Below, piece after piece: positions 32,481 to 44,740 of a stretch of 64,000 nt of DNA (its first letter is position 1; the number at the start of each line of letters is the position of its first letter). The position numbers and the translations under genes were made by a program. This stretch comes from Isoetes taiwanensis (taxonomy: Eukaryota; Streptophyta; Lycopodiopsida; Isoetales; Isoetaceae). The notes under the pieces were generated by a model, which did no database searches, was not told where the DNA came from, and was given only the letters and a program-made list of their open reading frames with translations. The stretch covers positions 2,665,257 through 2,729,256 of the forward strand of contig JAJEKV010000042.1 of assembly GCA_021234155.1 (NCBI GenBank), written 5' to 3'.

Positions 32481-32639
32481 ATGGAGGGCCGGTCAGTTCA
32501 AACATCTTTTTGCCTCTTGCGCTTTGCAGACATTAGCTCCTGGCGGCTTGCGGTGTATTTTGATTACCCAACTCTTCAAGAGCGTAATCAAAGATTTGGT
32601 CGATACTTTGCTTTAGCTGTCTCTTGCTTTGGTACACGC

Positions 32640-35109
32640 GACTTGCCGGTGTTGCTCATGCTTTGGTAGGAAATCCTTTCCTAGAAATGCCCAGTTTGAT
32701 GAAGGCGCAAGCAGCCTTTTAAAAACAATTGCGAATGATAGTTGAGCCGATACGCCGACATAATGCCATTCATAATTATAAGTCCGTTTTTGAACGCTAA
32801 GAAGGCACGCTTTGTTCCGAAAGCACCGTAAGCAAATGTTTGAATTATGCGCTTCATTGAACCCGGACCTTCCTCGGGCGCAAAATATTATATCGACCAC
32901 CTCCTACCCTTGGACATATTTCTATGCAAAGAATGGGATGAGCGATTGGTCCACTTATATGATCATCTGGGGTCCTTAATTCATTGCCTCCTTTGGTAGG
33001 TGATATTCTTCAATTCGAGGAGGAGGAAGTCAAAGAAGGATTGGGCATCTATCTAATGGCAAGTCTCCTCGATCTTCAAGGTTTGCAAGCGTAATTGCTT
33101 AAATGGGGGTCCGCTATTGCTTCCAATCATCACTACTCTTTTAAATCAAGCTTTGCAAGAAGGCTTTGCCTTAAACTTGGGTTTGCCAAGAAGGTAATTA
33201 CCAATTTACAAAGCGGTGTGATAAGCATGACCCTTCTAATTATCGCATGATCATGGTAAGTTCCATATTTTCAAAGCTCTTAGCCGGACCTCTTATCGAG
33301 AAGCGCTTGACATCATGGGCGTAACATCGGTGTATGCGTCTTTGTGAGGGAAAGGGTGCTTTCGTCCATGCCATTCTACAATAGACCATATTTTCACATT
33401 GGCGCATGCTTATTGAACATAGTCGAAGTTTGAAACAAGACCTCTATATATGCTTTGTAGATTTTACTTACGCTTTTGATACTGATTACCACGCGAGCTT
33501 CTTTGGCGCGCCGGCTATGTGCACTTGGGGTTCCACAAGATCTTCAAAATGCGAGTTTATCGGCTCTATGAAAGGGTTTTTTGCTAAATTTCCAAGATCG
33601 TACTCAAATCACTAGCAATATTGGAGTTAAATGTGGTTGCCCTTTATCTCCTACACTTTTGGCTTGTACATTGATCAATTGGAAGAATGGCTTGATAATC
33701 ATGGCGGAGGTCCACATTTGGCACACTATATCATTAGGCAACTTATGTATCTCGATGATGTTTCACTCCTCGCACACACCGCTAGTATGCGGCAACATTT
33801 ACATGCTCCTCGCGACAGTTGCCGTGAGAACATGTGTCAAGCGTGTTAACCGCAAAAGACCAAGCTTTTGGTAGTTCAATCTTCGTCACAATGTTCCCCT
33901 ATGCACTATGATAGCCGCGAAGTTGAAGTTGTAGATAGCTACAAGTATCTTGGTGTAGAATTACCTCAGAAGAACACACTCTGGAACAATGTATTACCAA
34001 GCCGGGTGGTCTACCGGATGGAGAGCACTCTATGCAATGCAAAACAATTGTTTTCGCTATGAGAAATTCATGATTGGCCACGGAAAGCCCACTTGTTTCG
34101 GCTTTGGTAGAGCCCTGTTTTCTGTATGGTTCAAGTGTGGGGGCTCGCCATTAGTGCTAGTGCTTGGGAGAGCTTGAGCGGGTGCAAAAGTCCTTTCTCA
34201 CTTACAGCCTTTGAGTTAAAAGAACGGTGCCCTATGCTATTCTTTTACAAGAGAGCGTGTTTTTGGCCTCTTCAACATTCTCGCCATGAAGCGCCATCTC
34301 CACTATATCCGCAAGGTGCACCACATGGACGATGTTAGGTATCCTGTTCTTGCACTTGCCATGGCTGAATCTCCTCGGCCGTTTGAAACGATGTTGAAAA
34401 GAGCATTGCACTACATGGTTTGCACGCTAAACTGCAACGATCGCCCGATGCTTGCCGCTTTGATCCTCGAAGCTTTTGCAACAATATCTTAATGGTCGTT
34501 TTTCTCAAAAGATATGGGACGCAGTTATTTTGGCCCAAGTGAAAACCGGTCATTATCATGCACACATAAATCCCACTTTGGCACGGGGCCCCAAGCTTAT
34601 TTGCTTGCTTCATTGTCCAGAACAAGCTTGTAGCTATTGCATCAATTCGCACGGGTCCCACTGTGCTACGGATTGAGACGGAGGGTAGATGGGAGCGGCC
34701 GTGCGAATTGCCGCAGAAGCGAGACTATGTGCCTGTTATTGCCATGTGTTATTGAAGATGAAAGCCATACTCTTCTCGAGGTTGCCCTCGCTTTTGAGAT
34801 AGTCGGGAATCATTTTTCGACCTTAGCATTCCATTCCACGCTTCAATAACTTCTCAAGCGCACCATCCGTGCATGACTTGGCATTATACATACTTGAGGT
34901 TCTAGATAAACGTCCGCAAAGCCCTCGGTGGTCATTATCTAAGCTTGTCTAGTATCATCATTACCGCAAAGGTTTTTCCTTGAAAACCTTCGAGGCAGAG
35001 GTTTTTAATCCTAGTAGTAATGATTGTACTAGCCCATTGTATGGGTCCCATGACCTATTGGTCTTCGTGGACGTTAAAAAAACTATTCTATTCTATTCTA
35101 TTCTATTCT
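32640..35109 (+). mobile_element. LINE of the (TTCTA)n family inserted in the Helitron
   Basis: A decayed non-LTR element. RT pieces in order: SNYRMIMVSSIFSKLLAGPLIEKR (spread over 33236-33308), LYICFVDFTYAFDT (33442-33483; motif A), VKCGCPLSPTL and FGLYIDQLEEWLDNHGG (33620-33710), and LMYLDDVSLLAHT (33743-33781, catalytic Y-L-D-D). Then comes VVDSYKYLGVE (33924-33960) and a C-terminal finger remnant (CVIEDESHTLLE near 34745). The 3' UTR includes the conserved stem-loop (34968-34990), GACGTTAAAAAAACTATTC and (TTCTA)n to 35109. The 5' end is unclear. Confidence 0.85.
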
Positions 35110-35195
35110 GACGCCTAATAAGTTGAGATGCAACTAGTAATTGCCATCTAAAACAGATTTGGATTTCACAATGAACTTATTGAAATATCACATCA

Positions 35196-37100
35196 AATAA
35201 CACCACCTATAATAGTGAATAACCCTCCTACATGATAATGATAATGATATAGAAATGACAAATATTGGACAAGTGTGTATAGCAGTAGCAGATGCTAATG
35301 TTGACCAATTATCAAGCTTAATGCATAACCCCTCTTATATGACATCTGAAGGTGAAAGCAATAGTCAAAGAAGAAGGTGGCTCGATCACATAAGGCATGC
35401 AAAGCATACAGCTGTGAGGTTGGATTACACTACTCCTATTGGTCGTAGAGAACGTCCTACTGGTAAAAGCGGTTTCAATAAGATAGCATGGACGTGGATT
35501 TTACCTCCTCCTCATGACTTTGGCAATATGCATTATAGATGTTTGTATTGTGGGGCTATGCAATGGATAGAAGAGCTCTCAGTTAAAAAAGAAATGTCGG
35601 GCATGTGCAAATGGAAAGGTTCAACTACCATTGATTCCTAAACAACCACAGGCATTATTTGACCTATATATGAGAACAGATAGTGTAGGTGATCACTTTC
35701 GCAAGAACATCAGAAAGTACAATAATATATTCTCATTTGCCTCAGTGGGCATGAAAATTGATGAGGCGCTGGCAAATGCTATTGGTGGGGCCTATACCTT
35801 TAGGGTCAATGGCCGCATCTGCCATAAGATGGGAACGCTATTGCCACCGTAAGGCCATCAAGAGCATGCAAAATTCGCACAAATATACATCATGGATGGT
35901 GATGACATGCAAGTTGAACGTAGGATGTCTATTTTTGATGGATTGAAACAAGAAATAGTTGTGCAGTTACATGCCCTTATGACAGAGCACAATCCATTTG
36001 TTAGCATATTTTTTAGTGCGGCACAAATTATGCGTAATCATCCAACCATGGATATCCGTTTGCGTATACCTTCTTGCAACGTGCAAAATCCTGTGAGAAG
36101 GCAATATAATGCTCCAACTGCAAATGAGGTGGCTGTCTTAATGCCTATTGATGATAAGCCCGAAGATGGTCAGAGAGATATTATTATACACTCTAAGGAT
36201 GGTGGCTTGAAACTTATAGATGCATATCATTCAGCATATGACCCATTGCACTTTGTGTTGCTTCTTCCCTACGGTACAGATGGATGGCATTTTAAAATAC
36301 CTCATGGACGGAGTGGTGCAAAGGAAGTAACTATTATGGAATACTACAGATATCATCTGTTCACGCGACGTGGACATGCATCTACCCTTCACATGGTTGG
36401 CCGGTTGTTTCAAGGATACATTTGCGATATGTTTGTGAAGATGGAACACGAAAGTCTACAATTCATTGTGTTGAATCAACACACCATTCGAAAAGACATG
36501 TTGCAGGGTGTTATGCACTTTGAAGGAGATGATGCAAGTACTATTGGCCGAAAAGTTGTGTTACCATCCTCACATGTAGGAGGTCCGAGATACATGACCC
36601 AACGGTATCAGGATGCCATGTCTATTGTTCGCGAACATGGCAGGCCGGACCTCTTTATAACCATGACTGCCAATGCGAATTGGGAAGAGATTAGGAGGGA
36701 ATTAGTATATGGCCAATCGCCAAATGATCGACCAGAGTTAGTAGCCAGAGTATTCCATATGAAAGTAAAGGAGCTGGTAGATCTGATAACTAATCATGGT
36801 ATATTTGGCCGCATAATCGCAAAAGTCTATGTTATTGAGTTCCAAAAGAGAGGCTTGCCACATGTACATTTGTTGACTATGTTGGATCAGGCCAACAAGC
36901 CCTTCACAGCTGAAAAGATTGATCAAATCATTTGTGCTGAAATACCAGATAAGGATGCATATCCCGAATTATATGAGGTTGTCACCCGTAATATGATGCA
37001 TGGGCCATGTGGTACTGGATATCCGAATAGTCCGCATATGCAGGATGGTAAATGTACAAAACGTTATCCACGTGCATTTTCATATGAGGACAGTTGTTGA
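35196..37100 (+). pseudogene. Helitron Rep (HUH endonuclease) with N-terminal region
   Basis: The frame starting at 35255 carries a zinc-finger-like CLYCGAMQW. A frameshift near 35620 leads to GKVQLPLIPKQPQALFDLY, and a stop replaces E in LLPP-GHQ (35850). The long frame 35892-37100 carries DGLKQEIVVQLHALMTEHNP, VGGPRYMTQRYQDAM, DLFITMTANANWEEI and the HUH motif in VIEFQKRGLPHVHLL (36832-36876; H-V-H). MMHGPCG and CTKRYPRAFSYE follow. These are the Helitron_like_N and Rep blocks that nick and rejoin DNA. Confidence 0.93.
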
Positions 37101-37988
37101 TGGATATCCATTGTACCGAAGAAGGGATGATGGTCGAAAGGTGAAAAAAGGGGGTATACATTTAGACAACAGATGGATCGTGCCATACAATCCGTATCCT
37201 ACTTCAAGTGCCATATCAATGTTGAGGTATGTGCTGCTGTAAAGGCCGTTAAATATCTATACAAGTATGTCTACAAAGGGCCGGATATGATCAATGTGAA
37301 CCTAGAGGCAGCGAATGATGGTGCAACTACTAGCAGGGCAACCACCATAAACCACGATGAGGTTGAGCAATACTTAAATGCACGTTATTTTTCAGCTTTT
37401 GAAGCATCGTGGAGAATCTCATATGATATACAGCAGCAGTTTCTTCATGTCATTAGATTGGTTGTGCATCTCCCAATGCAACAAGATGTATACTATCGAG
37501 AAGGTATGAGCGTGGACACAATAAGAAGTAAGAATTACGGAACAACGTTGACAGCTTTCTTCGAGATGAATGCATCTGGAAATAGAGAGGCTACTCAATT
37601 GCTCTACCACGATTTTCCTAAAAAGTTTACCTATGATAAACCCAGTAGGACATGGATGGGTAGATCCAACAATCAGAAGTTTCCTACGATTGGACGCATG
37701 TACTTTGTTAATCCTTCAGAAGGAGAGCGATACTATCTACGTCTCCTATTGACACGTGTGACACGTGCAGTTAGTTTTGAAGATCTGCGCTCCTTTGATG
37801 GGGAGTTATGTGCAACATATAAAGAAGCTTGCATTCGTCGTGGGTTGCTTCGAGACGACACAGAATGGCTCGAATCTCTTCAAGAAGCAACAGCATGGGG
37901 TATGCCACCACAATTGCGACATATGTTCGCCATGATACTTTTAAATTGCGAACCATCGAATCCACTGCAATTGTGGGAAGAAGTTTAG
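37100..37988 (+). pseudogene. Helitron Rep C-terminal part (tyrosine motif) leading to helicase
   Basis: After frameshifts near 37090 and 37200 it reads DGYPLYRRRDDGRKVKKGG, DNRWIVPYNPY and CHINVEVCAAVKAVKYLYKY then VYKGPD (37208-37290). The last is the Rep motif carrying the paired tyrosines that attack DNA. It continues AFEASWRISYDIQQQFLHV, then VHLPMQQDVYYREGM, TLTAFFEMN and GRMYFVNPSEGERYYLRLL, the conserved linker between Rep and helicase in Helitrons. The open frame is 37173-37988. Confidence 0.9.
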
Positions 37989-37994
37989 CTTTCT

Positions 37995-39652
37995 ATGGTC
38001 GATGACTTCTTACATGAAGCACGAAGGGTTGCAGAGGATCAAAGTGTGCAAGTGTGTGATCAATTTTTTGATATGGCACTTCTAGACATTGAAGACCACA
38101 TGAATTCTGCTGGACGATCTTTGAGAGAGTTTGAATTCATTCTTCCCGAGCGTGCAATAGATCCATATATGATATTTCGGGATGAGGTGTTTCAAGAAGA
38201 CATGGCAGAGGTACAAGAAGTTGTGGACCGCCTATATAACGATCAACGTATTATCTTTGATCGTGTGATCCATGAGCACGTGATGTTGGAAAAAGGACGG
38301 GTCTTTTTTGTTCATTGTGCAGGTGGATCACGAAAGAGTTTTCTTTTCAACACCATGTTGTCTTATGTTCGTGCCAGAGGTATCATTGCACTTGCAGTTG
38401 CTTCCTCCGGAATTGCATCCACTTTATTGAAGGGCGGGCGCACTGCACATTCAAGGTTCAAGATACCGATAAATATAGATGAGACATCAACGTGTAATAT
38501 TCCAAAGCAGTCCGAGTTGGCAAAATTGATAAGAGCGACACGCATGATTATATGGGATGAGGTCCCAATGATGCATAAACATGTTTGTGAAGCACTGGAT
38601 TAGAACGCTCCGTGATGTAATGTCATGTGACAAAATATTTGGAGGACTCATTGTTTTAGGAGGAGATTTTCGCCAGGTTCCACCTGTGGTACCACAAGGA
38701 AATCGACCCCAAATTGTGCAAGCTTCCTTGAAGTACTCTTACATATGGGATCATGTCGAGGAACATAAGCTCAACATAAATATGCGGGTAATGAACAATG
38801 TGGGAAGTGATCTGGAAGAGCAAAGGGCATTTGCTGACTATCTTCTACGAGTTGGAGATGGGCTCGAAACCACATTTCCCAACATTGGGTCGAACGTAAT
38901 ATGTCTTCCGGAAGAGCTTTGTGTCAAGTCACAGGACTTGAATGATTTGCTAGTCGTGGCATTTCTGGATGTTTCCACAAATTATGAAAGTGTGTCCTAT
39001 TGGGTACAAAGGGCAATCCGTATGCCACTAAATGAGGATGTAGATGAAGTAAACAAGAGGATGACAGAGTGGTTGCCTGCTACGCCTATTGATTATTACA
39101 GTGTCGATCGAGCTGTGGATGAGAATGATGCAGGGGTCTATCCTGTTGAATTTTTGAATGCGCAAACTCCGAGTGGGATGCCTCCACATCAATTGGACAT
39201 TGAAGGTTGGCATGATTGTCATGCTGTTGAGGTCAGTTTCTACCCATAAAGGACTCTACAATGGAACTCGCCTCATCATACGTTCATTGGGAAGACGTGC
39301 TATAGATGCCGAGATTGTGACTGGAAAAAATATTGGGACCAGAGTGTTCATATTTCGAATTTCTTTGGTGCCAAATAATGCAGAACTTCCATTTCAGTTT
39401 GAACACATGCAATTTCCGCTACGCCCAGCTTTTGGCATGACAATCAACAAGTCCCAGGGCCAAATGATGAAAATGGTTGGTTTGTATTTGCCAAACCCAG
39501 TATTTAGTCACGGACAACTCTATGTGACATTCTCGAGAGCTCAAGGAATCCAAGGCATAAAGGTACTCATTCTATCGAAGGATGGAGATGCTTCCGCAGA
39601 CGTCGACCGATCAAGATATACAACAAATATTGTATACAAAGAACTCCTCTAA
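37995..39652 (+). pseudogene. Helitron PIF1-like helicase
   Basis: Three overlapping frames (37995-38603, 38581-39249, 39158-39652). Motif I reads VHCAGGSRKSFLFNTML (38313-38363); the Walker A core, normally G-G-x-G-K-S/T, is GGSRKS, so the glycine before lysine is lost. Motif II is MIIWDEVPM, motif III LGGDFRQVPPVV (38658-38693). Then NAQTPSGMPPHQL, VGMIVMLLR and the C-terminal FGMTINKSQGQ and HGQLYVTFSRAQG (39433-39546). Frameshifts near 38600 and 39220. It unwinds DNA during rolling-circle transposition in active relatives. Confidence 0.93.
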
Positions 39653-39761
39653 TTGTGAGCCCAATACTTAAATGTCTCTACTTTTGATTTCTCTTTTTTT
39701 CATTGATTTCTTCTATTTTATTTCTTTTTTGTCTTACTTACTTACTTCTTCATCCATGTAG

Positions 39762-40431
39762 ATGGTGCGTATTTTGGTCCCTTGGTATGTCTTTGGTCAC
39801 CATATCGCCAAATGCCTAAAAGGTGACAGGAGTTATATTTTTGTCGTGCGTGCTCTTGGGTCATGGTATGATTGGGAACGAAAATACCACACTCATATGC
39901 ATGGGGTAGCAAGCGTGGAAATTGAGGAACTTATTAGAAAGCTCAAGGAAATATTTTGCACTGACGAGGTTGTCAAGTTGGAGCAGTTCATCCAACTAAT
40001 TGATGACTTCCTATTTGCTCAAGTCTATCCAAGGGAACACTGTTTACGCGGATGTACTTTGAGAGAGGTAAGTGGAGGATAAAGTGAATGTAATTGTTTG
40101 TCTTTTTTATCAGATGAGAAACGATACCGTGCACTGGCGAATTGGCGTCTTAGTAGCAAAAGAACTCACATGTGTTGGAATATGTAATGGAACCCATTTT
40201 AGGGTCTACAAATCATTCCGTCCTGAGGCAGTATCTGATTCCATTATACGACGGGATGAGTTGTCTCACGTGCTTGATAGTCGTGAGACGTCGTGGCCAG
40301 TTCAAATCAATGACTCGCCCATGCATTTCACTTTTACCCCGGCTAAGATGTTAGCTATCGGAGAAGTGAAGATATCACGAGAGCATCCAACAAAGTACAA
40401 TATTAGGCCCTTGGTGATGTGCGCCATATAG
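39762..40431 (+). CDS. Unidentified Helitron-linked ORF, possibly two exons
   Basis: Exon 1 39762-40067 (MVRILVPWYVFGHHIAKCLK ... RGCTLRE) ends at GAG|GTAAGT. A pyrimidine-rich stretch ending TTTTTTATCAG at 40113 precedes exon 2, 40114-40431 (MRNDTVHWRIGVLVAKELTC ... PLVMCAI, stop). Both junctions are phase 0, giving 207 residues with no stop. The 46-bp intron would be unusually short for a plant; the alternative is two separate frames. It lies between the helicase and the Helitron 3' end, so it is carried by the element. I know no family for it. Unlike Rep and helicase it is unbroken. Confidence 0.5.
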
Positions 40432-40794
40432 AGATGCATATTTAGAGTTCCATCATGAACTAAAATACGTCAATGAGCTAGGATAAAATTTTGTGCTTTG
40501 TATTTCTGTACCTACTTTTTGTTGGTGTACTTAACTACTTCTAAGGCTGACATTTTGAGCATAAGTTTTGGATCCATCTTTCCAAATTTTTGTTTTCAGA
40601 GGTAGATTTAACACGTTTGTTATAAAGCATTATTTTCTGTTGAAATTGAAAAATGCAAAGTTAATACATCGATGATACTGTCATTAGACAATTTCAATAA
40701 CAAAAATATTTACAAAAGAAAATATTGTCTAATCTTGCCTATATCATGCATATGGACGTTAAAGGCCGAGGAAAAACACATGCCCAGGACATTA

Positions 40795-40825
40795 GCCCGG
40801 CAACGCCGGGCACACGTTTACTAGT
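40795..40825 (+). other. Helitron 3' terminus (hairpin + CTAG|T)
   Basis: Perfect 6-bp stem GCCCGG/CCGGGC with 5-nt loop (40795-40811), a 9-nt spacer ACACGTTTA, and CTAG at 40821-40824 followed by T. This matches the Helitron 3' rule (hairpin about 10 nt before CTRR, host T after it). Confidence 0.93.
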
Positions 40826-41593
40826 ATATATTATAGCTCTTATATGTCTTTATAGACAAGTGGTTATACTATGTAGGGTCTATAAATTTTCTTAAGATTC
40901 TTCTAGATTTCCTTTAGATTCCTCTAAGCCCTTTTAGTTTGTACCAGGTTCTCACAGTGCCAGAAAATAAATTAAAAAAATAAGAACATTTCAAAAACAA
41001 ATTAGGCTTTCTGGTATCTCTGGGTAGCAGAATTCAAGCGGGCAAGTAGCACCACAAGTTAGAAATGGTCAGATTTAGCATTCTTCGCCGCAACGTTCCT
41101 GCTTCAACTTTTAGGCACCCAAGTAACTCTTTGCTCTATTCTTTCCAAAGAAAAAGTAATAGTTTTTTTTCTACAATTTTGGTCCAGGTTTTTCATTTGC
41201 ATCTCTTCTTCTTCTTTTATTGTATTTTGCTTCTTTCGTTTTCTTATTTTCCACGGGTCTGTAACATGTTGAACATAATACAAATCAGGTGAAATGAGAA
41301 GGATGGGGCCAGAATGAGATCATTGAAATTTTTGAATCTTTAACATGTTTATGATCTCTATAAAATTCTAAAATTCTAAAACTATATTCTCTATAACAAC
41401 AGATTCAAACACCATGTGTACAGTGCAATTTTTTGCAAAAAAATGTGCAATTGAAAATGTTTACATTTGCTCCCAACACTGACCTTATTTTGTATGCTGT
41501 TTTATTCTTTTTAGTTGTGTAAAATAATTTTGTGCGTTGTTTTTTTTCTGTTTAGTTCTATCAATGGATTTGTCGCCTTATTTTGCACAAATA
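40826..41593. other. No gene recognised
   Basis: AT-rich flank of the Helitron. The short frame 41065-41292 has no known motif. Confidence 0.6.
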
Positions 41594-41609
41594 TTGACAT
41601 ATAACTATG

Positions 41610-42067
41610 TTTTTTTTTTTTTTTTTTTTTTTCTGATTGATCTTATGGTCTTATTAATGAATTAATTGCTACACTGCATAGGAGTTTGGTAAAACATGTC
41701 ACACATAGATTGGAACTTTGTGGGCTCTAAATTAACATGTATTGATGGAAATTTATGGATATGTGGTTGTTTGTTCATAGTTCACATGTTAATTTATTGG
41801 GCTTAGGGCTAGCATGGTTATTTACCTTGACAAGAAAAATATTCACTCATATGAAACCATTGGGTGATAGCGTATAGTGTAAAAGAATATATGTTTTAGT
41901 AGCATTTAGTTTATTTCCAAATTAGGGCGGACGTGTACTATGCCAGTCCGCTAGGTCAAGAACGTCACTAAGATACTCTGGCTGAATGATAAAGTGATAC
42001 GGCTGGTGGTTGGTGGAAATTTGACGGTTCACTTAAGCTATGGCTTTTAAAACCTGACACAAGGATG
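41610..42067 (-). mobile_element. Candidate short retroposon with oligo-A tail, minus strand
   Basis: About 458 bp beginning on the + strand with 23 T (41610-41632), that is an oligo-A 3' tail on the minus strand. It is flanked by TTGACATATAACTATG (41594-41609) and TTGACATATAAATATG (42068-42083), a 16-bp direct repeat with one mismatch that would be its target duplication. A further 29-T run follows the right copy (42084-42112). No A/B boxes or coding are seen inside. It could be a SINE of unknown type or a retroposed transcript fragment. Confidence 0.6.
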
Positions 42068-42083
42068 TTGACATATAAATATG

Positions 42084-42112
<29 letters not shown>
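42084..42112. repeat. poly(T) tract of 29
   Basis: Uninterrupted T run directly after the right-hand 16-bp repeat of the candidate retroposon. Confidence 0.97.
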
Positions 42113-42114
<2 letters not shown>

Positions 42115-42384
42115 TATATATAAGCTTCGTAGTTTGTTTTTGGTATGCTATATTTTCGTCTACAAACCTCCATGTTTTCTCCTACAAATACCAAAGTTTC
42201 AAGTATGCCATTTTGTATTCTCACATGCTCATGGATACCAGTCATTTTTACAACCTCTTCCTCATCCTTAGAATTGCTTATATTTGCAATTAAACATGAA
42301 TTGGATACAAAATTGTTGCTAAATAGAACTCATTTCAATTTCAGCCTCTTGCTAAGTTCACCTTCTTTGCTAAATTCATATATG

Positions 42385-43381
42385 ACAAATTATTTTTTAG
42401 AAGTTAGGGTAGGATCTTCAAATATACATGTGAAGCTCACCGTGGACACAGGGGGTAGGACAACATGGATTGCTTATAAGCAATGGATATAACAAGTCGC
42501 CATGAAAAACTATATATTCAGTACCTTGCAATTGGGCTGCAAGTGTTCTTTTCGTTGACAAATAATGTTACTTGCACAGATAACTTATATCGCATTGTTG
42601 ACATATGGGAAGAAAAGTGAGGTGAAGATACAAGTTATAAAAGATATATTGATCTTTAAAAAAGTATCACCACATTTTGTTTTTGGGTGTGGATATAATC
42701 ATAGTGGAAGGACTGGAGATGGAATATTAGGGCTGAGAAGAACTGAATTGTTAATTATAGAACGAGCTTATTTTAATAAATAGAAGTTCTCACTTTGTCT
42801 TCCTTCTAAAAAATCTAAATCAAGTTCTACGCTGATATTTAATGACCCCAGTTTTCCTGATGACTATAATATCATGTCATTTTATATTAATCCTATCACA
42901 TATTTATTTTATACATATTCTTCAAATCAGCATTGATAATAAATTTATTTCAACACCAAGTGATGACTCAGATTGAAAGGCAATGGGAATGGTAGTTTCA
43001 GTATAGACAACGCTTTTACTTTTACTCGATTAATGTATTATATTGCTGACACGTTTGCTTATACTTTTATCAAGCAAATTTCTCCTCCTCTTAGAGAGAT
43101 TTTTGGAATTCTTAGAATGCCTGGACACAATTGCTTTGCATTTTCATCTGAAGTTGTTATGTATTATCCTGAGGTAGCAATACATTTCCTTCATTATGGA
43201 TATACACTGAGACTTCCACAAAAAAAATCCACTAGTAGATGTCTTAGGACATACATGTCTAGCTTTTGCAGCAACATCTGAGAAACATAATACATTGGGC
43301 AATCATCAGCTGCAAAGTTTTAGGTTTGGATTTGATGTACATGAAGAGCTTTTTGGAGTGAAACCAACTCCGCAATGTTGA
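42385..43381 (+). pseudogene. Nepenthesin-like (A1) aspartic protease pseudogene
   Basis: Reading across frames gives YFLEVRVGSSNIHVKLTVD then TGGRTTWIAY (42390-42470), the first active site with DTG followed by G instead of S. Then HFVFGCGYNHSGRTGDGIL and GLRR (42674-42740), KFSLCLPSKKSKSSSTLIF, SIDNAFTFTRL (second active site; D kept, following SGT replaced), and after a frameshift near 43225 HTCLAFAATSE ... LGN, RFGFDVHEELFGVKP, ending C-stop. This is the order of plant nepenthesin/CND41-type proteases. Stops at 42490 and 42781 and altered active sites show it is dead. Confidence 0.8.
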
Positions 43382-44691
43382 TTTTTATTAGAAGATATTG
43401 ATATTATTGTTATTGTTAGTATTATAGATTTAAAATTTGAAGGATCTTATTATGGCATTATATTATTTATTATTGTGACTTATATTATTTATTTAGGTGT
43501 TGGAAGCATCACTATGTTGTCATTTATGTTGCTGAATGACATACATTACATAAACATTGAACTAGAAGCAAAAGAACCATTATCACAGTAGATAGCAATG
43601 ATAATTTATCTTTCTTTATATGAAGGCAACTTAGAAATGACTATTTCTTGCTCCAGTACAATTTTTCACCTTACTCCAAAATAAATTTGCCAAGAGAGCC
43701 TTCGATAATAGTTAGGGCCTTCATTCATGATCTTCAGTTTAGAAAATTCAGGATGTGGTGGCAGTTCAAGTTACTTTATTGTTTAAGGAATCCATCAGGC
43801 GCTTCATCTATTTTGTAGCGACTTTCAATGACTTCTCTGACAAGAACTGCACCTATTTTATTCCAATGCAAATGTAAGATCCTTATGACTCTTAAATCTT
43901 ATCGATTTTTTATAACCAATAGGTCATTCTCAATCTTAAGTGGGTTTGCTGCCCTTCATGATTGGCCTTTGTACCATTCCAGTATGAATCTTTAATAAAT
44001 TATTTTGCTTTCTGTGGGCAAAAGGTCCAATTATTAAGACTAGGAACAAGCATCTTTCCACTTTAATGCTCCAGCTTGCAGTATTCATCTAATCTGTTGT
44101 ATGCTTACTAATGCACTTATTCACCTTGAGCTTTGCATGGACATCAACAAGTATTTAATTCAGAAAACCATCTCTATATTGGATGACAACAACATAATGG
44201 ATAAAAAAAACATTGCAAGAGAAGGCTCACCTATTTGATCATGCCATTCCGAAGCATATCTTTAAATATGGTTCTTGCCTAGCTCATGCTCTTACATGTC
44301 TCACTCTTACATATCTCATGATTGTATCTGTTGTGATTTTGGCATGTCTGTTACTGTCTGACTCATCTTATTTTGTGGTCAATTTGTGAAGCAGGCTGTG
44401 TATGTAAATAAACCTTATGTTTCTAGCATAGGATAATTACTACATGTATTGATTTATGGAGAATGCTATTAGTGAGAGCAAAACTACGGAAGTGGGTGGC
44501 CAGTGCTCTTAAACATCAATATGAGTGTAGAGGGAAAATGAAGAAAAGCCTTTGCCTCATAGGGGTGAGGTTTTAATAGGTGATGCGCCACCATTGGCAT
44601 TTGGCAAGTTGGAGGAGTTAGGATGTGTTTCATAGGTGCGATATCATACGAATGTGAAGAACCTAGACAAGTTCATATCTTAGGGTATTCA
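43382..44691. other. No gene recognised
   Basis: Intergenic sequence upstream of EMC7. A short + stretch near 44550-44630 (GEVLIGDAPPLAFGKLEELG) looks protein-like but is isolated and unidentified. Confidence 0.5.

Positions 44692-44740
<49 letters not shown>
44692..44740. repeat. (TAGA)n microsatellite, about 12 units
   Basis: Perfect tetranucleotide array about 200 bp upstream of the EMC7 start codon. Confidence 0.97.

Larger units (their letters stand above)
31690..40824 (+). mobile_element. Decayed autonomous Helitron
   Basis: A rolling-circle transposon holding, on the + strand, an HUH-type Rep nuclease (about 35255-37280), a PIF1-like helicase (about 37995-39652) and an extra ORF (39762-40431). 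The 3' terminus is exemplary: hairpin GCCCGG-CAACG-CCGGGC (40795-40811), then 9 nt, then CTAG (40821-40824) followed by T. I could not find a convincing 5' TC end, so the start is a lower estimate based on the first linked frames. A LINE is inserted at about 32,640-35,109. Stops and frameshifts in Rep and helicase make it inactive. Confidence 0.88.
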
